The notes under the pieces: model-generated
What the model was told of the DNA's origin: nothing
The model's database searches: none
The model's input: the letters and a program-made list of their open reading frames with translations, nothing else
Shown here: positions 56,880-64,000 of the stretch, piece after piece
Numbering within the stretch: position 1 is the stretch's first letter
How the letters are laid out: every line of letters begins with the position of its first letter
Made by a program: the position numbers and the translations under genes
NCBI RefSeq assembly: GCF_036323735.1
Contig: NC_086024.1
Location: 128,672,053 to 128,736,052 of the forward strand
Direction: 5' to 3'
DNA: 64,000 nt
Source of the DNA: Rattus norvegicus
Taxonomy: Eukaryota; Chordata; Mammalia; Rodentia; Muridae

Positions 56880-57010
56880 CAGCTGGGTGATGGTGGTACA
56901 CACCCTTAATCTCAGCACTCAGGAGACAGAGGCAGGCAGATCTCTGTCTGAGGCCAGCCTGGTTTACAGAGAGTCCCAGGACATTCAGGTCCACACAGAG
57001 GAGTCTTGTC
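56880..57010 (+). repeat. B1 SINE
   Basis: GCTGGGTGATGGTGGTACAC, CTTAATCTCAGCACTCAGGA, GGCAGGCAGATCTCTGTCTG and CCAGCCTGGTTTACAGAGAG; well preserved. Confidence 0.85.
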
Positions 57011-57473
57011 TGTAAATCAGAAAGCAAAACAAAGTGGAGCTCTAGATTCTGTGGGCTGGGCTGTTGACACAAGTGTCCTGGATTAAAATAGAAGCTTGTG
57101 TTGCTCAAAGCAGACTGCCACCCTGGGCCATTTCCCAATGCTGAGGAGTGGAAAAGTTAAGCCATGTTACGCCACTCACACAGCCGACAAAACATTCTCC
57201 ACAGAGGATCTGCCAACCCCCTTGGGAGTCAGGGCAATGTGGAAGCTGGGTGCAAGTCAGAGCAGGCAGGCCAGAAACCTGAGCCAGATGAGTGAAGAAG
57301 GCAACTGCTGGCTGTCTGCTCCACCCCCAGAAGCCCTCCTGACACTCCCACTTGCAGTCAGGCTCTCTGTGGTGCTCCACTTCCAGCCCTAAAGGGCTCT
57401 CTACAATGCCAGTCTACAACAGGGAGGACTGAGAGGGAATTTCACGCCTGAATGCTGAGCTTCCCCCTCCTAC

Positions 57474-57690
57474 CTGTGTGTTCAGTTAATCTTGGGACAT
57501 CTGCACCTTCATGGCCTTCTGTAAAAGCCACGATTTGGTTTCTTCCCCATAAGATGCTCTTGCCCGGCAGCTGTTCCACTCCTCAGGACACAGCCCGGTG
57601 CTGACCATACCTCCACTTTATAAGCCTGTGATGCTGGCACTACAATCTCAGGTTTCCTGTCCTCCCCTGACCAGCCACGCCTTTGACCTT
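57474..57690 (-). promoter_or_regulatory. Candidate Serpina12 promoter and non-coding exon 1
   Basis: On the minus strand a TTATAAAG box (57616-57623) is followed about 145 nt later by a consensus donor ACACAG/GTAGGA (GT at 57472-57473), giving a first exon of about 57474-57591. About 60 bp upstream of the TATA is AAGGTCAAAGGC (57679-57690), a DR1-like site of the type bound by HNF4 or PPAR/RXR, next to a GGCGTGGC box. Spacing to exon 2 is 3.4 kb. The predicted exon contains a short upstream open frame starting ATGAAGGTGCAG. Inference from motifs; no transcript was consulted. Confidence 0.45.
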
Positions 57691-58243
57691 GTCCTCCCAA
57701 GCAGCCCACACTAATCCCATGATTTCCATCTATTTCCACAGACCCTAAAGTGACCCAAATTTGTCAGATGGGTGGGATACTGAAGTAGGCTAATTTTTTT
57801 TATTCTGGCAATTAAAATAGTAGGGCAACTGGTTATTTCCCAATAAATTGATGGGTCAAATCTCTTAAATTGAGTAACAGTTTATTGGGTTGTAGGCTGG
57901 AACTCATACATGGTTCTCTCTGTGTCTCTTTATATATGAGCATGTATTTGATCCTCGCACAAACTACATACATAAAAAATAAAAGCAAGAAAAAGAAGAT
58001 AGGCCCCAAAGGCTGTGGGATGCACAGGAGATGGCATTGTGATTCACGGATCTTTTGCATCCCACATCATTTGAGAAAACAGTTGTTTCTTCCTATGAAT
58101 AATTCACCTCCCATTTATCCCTAGCCAGGGAGAAGCCACTGGGGCAAGTTACACTGTTAGCTTAAAGTTAGCTTCAAGCCTGCACATGACCAGTCCTTGC
58201 TGAAGGGACTATTCTTCCACAAAGATACCTAGAGACCTTGTGT

Positions 58244-58244
<1 letters not shown>

Positions 58245-58292
<48 letters not shown>

Positions 58293-58301
58293 TATGTGTG
58301 T
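58245..58301. repeat. (TG)n microsatellite
   Basis: A TG array with two GTATG interruptions at the right end. Confidence 0.95.
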
Positions 58302-60392
58302 TTGTACAAGTATGTATATAGATGAATGTAGAACCCTTCTGTTAGCATTCTGGTGGGTTAAGTTCATGTTTATAAAGTGATACAGTGCTGGCCCACAATC
58401 TCCACACATCCTCTCTGCATTTCAAATCATCTCCACACTGCAGCTAGTCCCTATGCAATGCAGAGTCTCTGGCAATCATCAGCAGACTGGCTGGCTTAAA
58501 CAATACAGCAAGAGAAGAAAGAAGCCTGAATATTTACTGCTGGTGTAATGCTGCCAGCAAACATTTGCTGGCCCAGAGAAGGTAAGTAAGATTTGTGGGC
58601 ACAGTGCCTGTGGGCACAGGGACCAACTATGGAATTGATGGGTTGCAAATCACTTCTCTGGTTAATAGCAGTTGGCTGAGAAGCCGGTCATAACCAGAAT
58701 ACATGGACTACAGACAAACCATACTCTGGGATTTAAAAGCACTCACTTCAGAATAGGGGTCACAGACCTACCTCTCACCTAACACTGTCACCTCTTCTGT
58801 CCTTGATGAAGCCACTTGTGGGCTAGCTCTTCTCCATCCAGTGAGACCAATGCACATAGCTGCTTCTGACCAGTTCCCACCCATGGTATGTTGAGTTTTT
58901 GGCAACCACAGAGTTCCCTGTTATGTGGGAACTATCCCATGTTGGCCACCAAGAACCTTTTCTTTCCATGCCCAGATGACCCTGTACCCCCTGCAGCCTC
59001 AGCTTCCCTCAGATACTTCTTGGAGTTTCCTAGTATGCAACACACTCTCTGGAGCTGAGAGACTCGAAAGACCCTTCCCAGAGGCACACCAAAGTACCTC
59101 AAGAGAGGACTAAAGGCATCCCAGGTGTGCTCTAGGGCTAACCTGCTTTAAGGGACTGATAATGTTTTAAGATAAAATTATCTAGAGACAATGGAAAGAC
59201 CTTTTTCAAAGCAAGTTTGGAACTAAATGGAAAGATGTTTTTTCCAGATGCTAGAGAGAAGACCCACAAGGTAGACAGTTCTAGGGCAGCCTGGGCTACA
59301 TATGAAAACCTTGACAGGGAGCGGGGGAGAGGAGAGAAATATATAAAAGAGGTGGGGTGGAGGGAGAGAGAATATGCTAAGCAGGCAAGGGGACAGCATG
59401 TCTCAGTTTTTTCTCATGAACCTATAAGTTGATGGACGCTTCCTGACTCAGCAGCTCAGCGGGAAGGAAGCAAACAGCCACAGAGACTAACTGGGGCCAA
59501 GGAGAGGGCAAAGAGGACTGCCTTGCCTCTGAAGATCTCCCTTCTCTCCTCTCCCTCTCACCACAGTTTTCTTCTACAAATTTTCCAGAAGTAGGTATCC
59601 ATGGAAATGAACCAAGCCTCCACTGTACCTGCCCAGCACTCCTCTGGGGGCTTTTCTTACATAATTAGAAATCCTTCAAAATCTTCCTCCAATGCACATG
59701 GGCTAGAGCGCACACTACCCTTCAGCCTTCTATCCCTGGAATTTTTCTCATGAGGTATAGACTAGAAGCTCTACATCGTTCCGAAAGGAGTCGCATACTC
59801 ACAGTGGATCCAGGCGCCATCCACAGGCCAAACGGACCTGCCTGGTTTACTTTATTATTTATACCTCCAGGGCCTCCTGAAGAGGCAGAGTGTGGCCAAT
59901 TGAAGCAGCTGGCTGAGTCTCAGTCAATGGGCTTCCAGGAGCAGTGGCCACACCACTTCCCCTGATGGATCCTCCTTAGCTCCCACCTCTGGAACCTAAC
60001 CACATTGAGGAGATATATGCAGACCACGCCCTCTGGGCGGGAGCTACCTTAACCCGCCTTTTGCAACTTTTTTTTTTCTTTTAAGTTTCTCAATCACTGT
60101 CTGGAGATTGGGAGAGTCAATAGGGGGACCTGCCTTTGGTATTGACATTGAAGAGTCAACCCCCAAATCACCTTTGTCCTCTATGTGGTAAGGGTTGAGA
60201 GCTATGCGGTTAGAGGCTCATTCCTTTGCCTTATCTTCACCTTCACTCTTTTTATTTCCCGGTGCTTCATGCTAGTTGTCAGCTCTGACCTTGTAGCACC
60301 CCGTGAAGATCCTTTGGAGGAATGGCCTGAGAATGGATGGGCAGATAACCAGATCCATCATTCCTGCTGAGGTGATGAACCAAAGACCTCAA

Positions 60393-60727
60393 TGATTGGT
60401 CTTGACCGTCAACTCGATGGGATTTAGAATCACCATGGACACAGATCTGTGCAGGGTATATGCATTAGACTCCTTCAGATGAGAAGACCTACCCTAAGTG
60501 TGGACAGTAACCTTTAGTGGACTAAGGTCCTAGACTGAAGTTTCCTCAGGAAAGACTGAGCTAAGTGCTAACGTTCATCTTTCTGTTTTCCCCGGCTGCC
60601 TCATGCTGTCATGGATGCTCTACCACCAAGGACTGGACCCTCAGACTGTGAACCAGAACAAACCCTTCCTTCCTTGAGCTGATTTTGTCAGGTCCCCTGT
60701 CATGGCAATGTAACAAAGTCTAACACA
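60393..60727 (+). mobile_element. Possible MaLR-like LTR
   Basis: TGATTGGTCTTGACCGTCAA at the left, GGATTTAGAATCACCATGGA-like text, and AACAAACCCTTCCTTCCTTGAG near a right end AAGTCTAACACA. The layout resembles rodent LTR repeats of the MaLR type, but I am not sure of the family. Confidence 0.4.
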
Positions 60728-61914
60728 CGAACTGATGTGCCCCGGTCTGGAGTCACTTGAGATGGTGACTTCGTGTTTCTGTCACGTATTTAGTAACATG
60801 CTGCTCGGACTTTGTTCCTCTGTGCTTTTCTGCATTTCCCAGATGGTGTGTTCCTTTTGGAGTTAAATTCTAAATGTTTAAAATGAGATAAAATTCTTCT
60901 TCCTACTTTGCTCACTTCCAGAGTCATAAGGGATGATGTTAGCACCTTCTGAAAACAGTGGTCCTGGTTAGGAAAAGCAGTAGCCTCGCAGGTCAATTTC
61001 CCATTCTGTAGGTGAACTGCCACATTCAGCAGACTCATTGGGCATTCCTGTCCCACAAAGTGATGATTCCCAGCAGCTTCTGTGACTCTGGAAGATGTGG
61101 CTTCCGTCTCTATATGAGCAGATGGAAATCCAGGAGAATGTTTATACAAAGACTGATCCACTGTGAACTGCTGTAGTCATGACCCCAGCCACTGAGACTG
61201 TGGGTAATAGGGAATTTGGGACTTGGAGCCCTCAGCAGAAAGATCCCTGAGTTGGTCAAGCCTCCAGTCCCAGAGACTAGGCCTGCCTGGGGATATGTGC
61301 TGGGGTCAGAAGCAGCATACAGTCCGCTCACGCTGTAGATGTACTGCATAGAGAATGGGCCGTGGCCATCACTGGTGGTCTCACCTTGCCAGGGGCTGCA
61401 GAGGTGGAGACTGAGAGTGATTGAGTCAGGTGCTGACCCAGAATCTGCAACTATACAGTGGCTTGGGAGGGAAGAACCCTGCCCACTAATGACAGGGTGG
61501 GGCCTATGTGAGTGCTATGGCCACACCTGCCCATCTCTTCCAGACACTATGCTCCAGACCAAACTCCCACAGGAGACATGCAGGGGGAGTCTTGGGTGAG
61601 AAGCCTAAACCACTGAGGTTTAGGGAATGGTCAAAGTCAGGCAGTTGTCAGAGGCCTTAGCAGAGGAAAGACCAACTTCTTCCATTACGAGACCAGGAGG
61701 CTGCTGCTGACCACATATACAGTATGGCCCAAGTATTGGACCTGGTGTCCATCGGGGGCTAGAAAGGTGCAAATAATTGTCCATCTGGGTTCATTGCTAT
61801 AAACTGATGGCTTAGAATCACTGTTTTGTGAAGGGGCAGAGGGGGCACAAAGAATCCACAGTCTCTTTCCCTTCCTCCTTGATTTTCCTAGTAGACTCTA
61901 CAAAGGATCTCAGA

Positions 61915-61951
61915 ACATTTAACATTTAACATTTAACATTTAGCATTTAAC
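61915..61951. repeat. (AACATTT)n heptanucleotide tandem
   Basis: Five tandem units of AACATTT with one G variant (TTAGCATTT). Confidence 0.9.
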
Positions 61952-62607
61952 ATTCCTGGATTCAAAGTTCTGATCTGAGGAGTGCATAGGAGAGCAGAAG
62001 GGCACATGCTTGGTTTGTAAGGACTGAGAAGAAACTCTGAGAAGTTAAAGGAGATGACTGATCTTCTGATCCCATCTGGAGAGCTGAGGATTGCTTCAAA
62101 GATGGGACACTCTTTAGCTTGGTTCTGAAGGATGAATAGGAGTTCTCCAGGTGAAAACTTAGGGCCAGAATAGCTCATTAGAAGTCTTGCAGCCCACAGG
62201 AAAGTGAGGGCTGATCTAAGGATTACAGAAATTGAAAATGCATCTTTGACCTTCTGGTTTCTTAGTTGCACACAGGGACTACTCTGTCTCTAGAGCAGCA
62301 TTCTCTGCTCTGCAGTCTCTACCTCCGTCTCTGCAGCCCCCTCCAGAGTGTATTCACTAGTTCTGATCCTGGCCTGGCATATACGCAACACAGGCAGAGT
62401 CCTCACTCTTACCCGGGAATGTGCTGACCTTAGAGCTTTTGATGAGGAATTCCTCTGGAGAGCTGGACTGAGCTCATGTAGAATAAAGCTCAAAATTCTC
62501 CAAAGGGCCATGGTACACACATGCTCAGGGTGGAGAATCTTTCCTCTCTGTAAGGGAGTTCCTTCTGATGTCCCCCAGAGGCATCTAGGACATCATTAAA
62601 AATTCCA

Positions 62608-62840
62608 CGGCTGGGGTAGATGGCACAATTGGCAGTGTTTGTTGTACAAGTTTCAGGATCTGAGTTCAAGCCCTAGAACTCATGTTTTAAAAAATAGTTA
62701 GGAATAGCAGTGTGTGCTTGTAATCCTAGAATTAGGAGGCAGAGATGGGAAGATCATGGAAGCATGCTGGGACAACTAGCCTAGTCACTCAACATGTTTC
62801 AGGCCAATGAGAGACCCTGTCTCTTAAAATCAAGGTAGTA
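62608..62840 (+). repeat. RSINE/B4-type SINE
   Basis: GGCTGGGGTAGATGGCACAA head, GAGTTCAAGCCCTAGAACTC, GTGTGTGCTTGTAATCCTAG and CCAATGAGAGACCCTGTCTC order. Confidence 0.65.
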
Positions 62841-62845
62841 CAAGC

Positions 62846-63093
62846 GATGAGATTCCATTGGTAGAGTTCTTGCCTATCGTATGTTAAGTTCTGGGCTCAA
62901 TCCCTAAGACTGTATGAGCTAGCAATCAGGAAATAGAGCCAGAAAGATTGGTCATCCTCAACTTCACAGGGAGTTTGAAGTCAACCTGGCTACATGAGAC
63001 TCTGTCTTTGAAACACAAAGTGGATAACCCAGCTGAGGTTGTCCTCTGACCTCCACTTATATGTTATGTGGTCCTTCACAGACATAGACACAC

Positions 63094-63145
<52 letters not shown>

Positions 63146-63165
63146 ACGCTCACACAATAATTTAC
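62846..63165 (+). repeat. B4-type (ID-B1) SINE with (CA)n tail
   Basis: GATTCCATTGGTAGAGTTCT (ID-like), GGGCTCAATCCCTAAGACTG, GAAGTCAACCTGGCTACATGAG and GGTTGTCCTCTGACCTCC, then a (CA)n run at about 63090-63141. Confidence 0.65.
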
Positions 63166-63266
63166 TGCAAATTAAATAAATATTAAATAAAATGTTTAAA
63201 TAGTTCAAATATAGATATTTCAAATGTAATGCAGCAAACACCAACAACAGCAACTGACTATTTGAG

Positions 63267-63367
63267 TTTTTTTTTCTTTTTTCTTTTTTTTTCCGGAGCT
63301 GGGGACAGAACCCAGGGCCTCGTGCTTGATAGGCAAGCGCTCTACCACTGAGCTAAATCCCCAACCC
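63267..63367 (-). mobile_element. ID element, minus orientation
   Basis: TTCCGGAGCTGGGGACAGAA through CTACCACTGAGCTAAATCCC and CAACCCC is the reversed ID head (63292-63367) with a T-rich left tail. Flanks CAACTGACTATTTGAG (63251-63266) and CAACTGACCATTTGAA (63368-63383) form a target duplication with two mismatches. Confidence 0.9.
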
Positions 63368-63895
63368 CAACTGACCATTTGAAAGGGGTCCTCAAGACAG
63401 ATTGCTTGAGGTCTCAGCCATAGCCCAGCCTTCTGCATCAGCAAGAACCCCCAGGGTCCATACAGGTTGGCTGGGAAGAATGCAGCAAGAATGCTTTGAA
63501 GGGTTGTGAGGGGCCACTCTGGATGTTCTACTTCCTCTGTCTTTTGCCCTGCATCTGCAGAACACAGCAGTCTCCCCTGTCTTGTCAGTGGCCTGTGTTC
63601 TGGCCTCATGGTGATTGTGAGTTCTGTGCAGTAGACCAGTTTTCCTATAAGCCAAGGTTTCTTAACCAGGTCTTTGGTAGACTCAGGACTCTAAGGCAGG
63701 TTTGCCTCTGAACCCTCTGTTGGCTCATAGACTCAGAAGGACCATGAAGAGCAGCTGTGGACATAGCATTTGGGGGAATAGCTCTGACCTGTGTCACTCC
63801 TGCCCAGCCTGCAGCCCTAGAGCTAGACATAGGCAGGGCACATGATAAATTGCCTAAATTGCCTAAGCCCTTGGCTCACTCTCTCAAGGCAATTA

Positions 63896-63896
<1 letters not shown>

Positions 63897-63931
<35 letters not shown>
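63897..63931. repeat. (CA)n microsatellite
   Basis: A perfect CA array of 17 units. Confidence 0.95.
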
Positions 63932-63934
<3 letters not shown>

Positions 63935-64000
63935 CATGAGTTCCAGGCCTTCCTTTCCCTCTGTCCCTCTTCCTCAGAGCTCCCACAGTTCCCCATCTGC

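Larger units (their letters stand above)
54047..57473 (-). other. Inferred Serpina12 intron 1
   Basis: No coding sequence recognised. Contains (CA)n at 54313-54373, (TG)n at 54562-54598, reversed B3-type SINE pieces (54405-54480, 54825-54906) and a B1 (56880-57010). Called an intron only if the candidate exon 1 at 57474 is right. Confidence 0.5.
57700..64000. other. DNA upstream of Serpina12
   Basis: About 6.3 kb with no gene recognised. Contains a (TG)n run (58245-58285 with GTAT variants to 58301), a MaLR-like repeat (60393-60727), an AACATTT tandem (61915-61951), RSINE/B4 SINEs (62608-62840, 62846-63165), a reversed ID (63267-63367) and a (CA)n run (63897-63931). Next in the human cluster would be SERPINA4, but no exon of it is seen here. 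Confidence 0.55.

Noticed and set aside
54047..64000. Search for an exon of Serpina4 or another serpin upstream of Serpina12
   Set aside because: No frame carries serpin motifs such as FSPxSIS, NxIFFKG or FLGKxxNP.

Overview
The window looks like rat (Rattus) genomic DNA from the clade-A serpin cluster. Three tandem serpin genes lie on the minus strand: Serpina11 at the left edge (partial), Serpina9 (centerin) in the middle and Serpina12 (vaspin) to the right. This is the order SERPINA11-SERPINA9-SERPINA12 of the human 14q32.1 cluster. Rat is favoured over mouse because the spliced Serpina12 product is the 414-residue vaspin form and because there are well-preserved ID SINEs, which are abundant in rat. 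B1, B2/B3, B4/RSINE, Lx-type L1, URR1 and rodent MaLR/ERV repeats fill the non-coding DNA.

Layout from left to right: Serpina11 exon 3 (truncated by the window start) and exon 2 with the start codon (1-1924), then its upstream DNA, with a GA/CT tract, a URR1 transposon copy and a weak promoter candidate near 3.3 kb. Serpina9 coding exons 5, 4, 3 and 2 lie at 11972-12172, 13118-13265, 16327-16600 and 23189-23835, with a poly(A) signal at 11622 and a candidate promoter and first exon near 28.7-28.9 kb. A long intergenic stretch (about 29-45 kb) carries L2, Lx L1, an ERV LTR, SINEs and a large GATG/GATA array. Serpina12 coding exons 5 to 2 lie at 45312-45503, 46890-47037, 51285-51555 and 53394-54044, with a candidate TATA promoter and non-coding exon at about 57.47-57.69 kb. 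The right end (58-64 kb) is SINE-rich non-coding DNA.

All three genes share one architecture: a large coding exon 2 with the signal peptide, then exons of about 271-274 and 148 nt, and a last exon carrying the reactive-centre loop (RCL). Splice phases are the same wherever both sides can be read. Serpina9 reconstructs to 417 residues with P1 Arg378 and an inhibitory hinge. Serpina12 reconstructs to 414 residues with P1 Met378 and P1' Glu379. The RCL of Serpina11 lies outside the window. All are predicted secreted serpins.

I found no unknown protein system, CRISPR array or RNA gene. The observations most worth checking are the inferred promoters and first exons, the stop codon of Serpina12 overlapping its only nearby AATAAA, a basic helix-H patch in Serpina9, and several structured or recently inserted repeats. 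Family names for old repeats are from memory of consensus sequences and were not checked with a repeat library.
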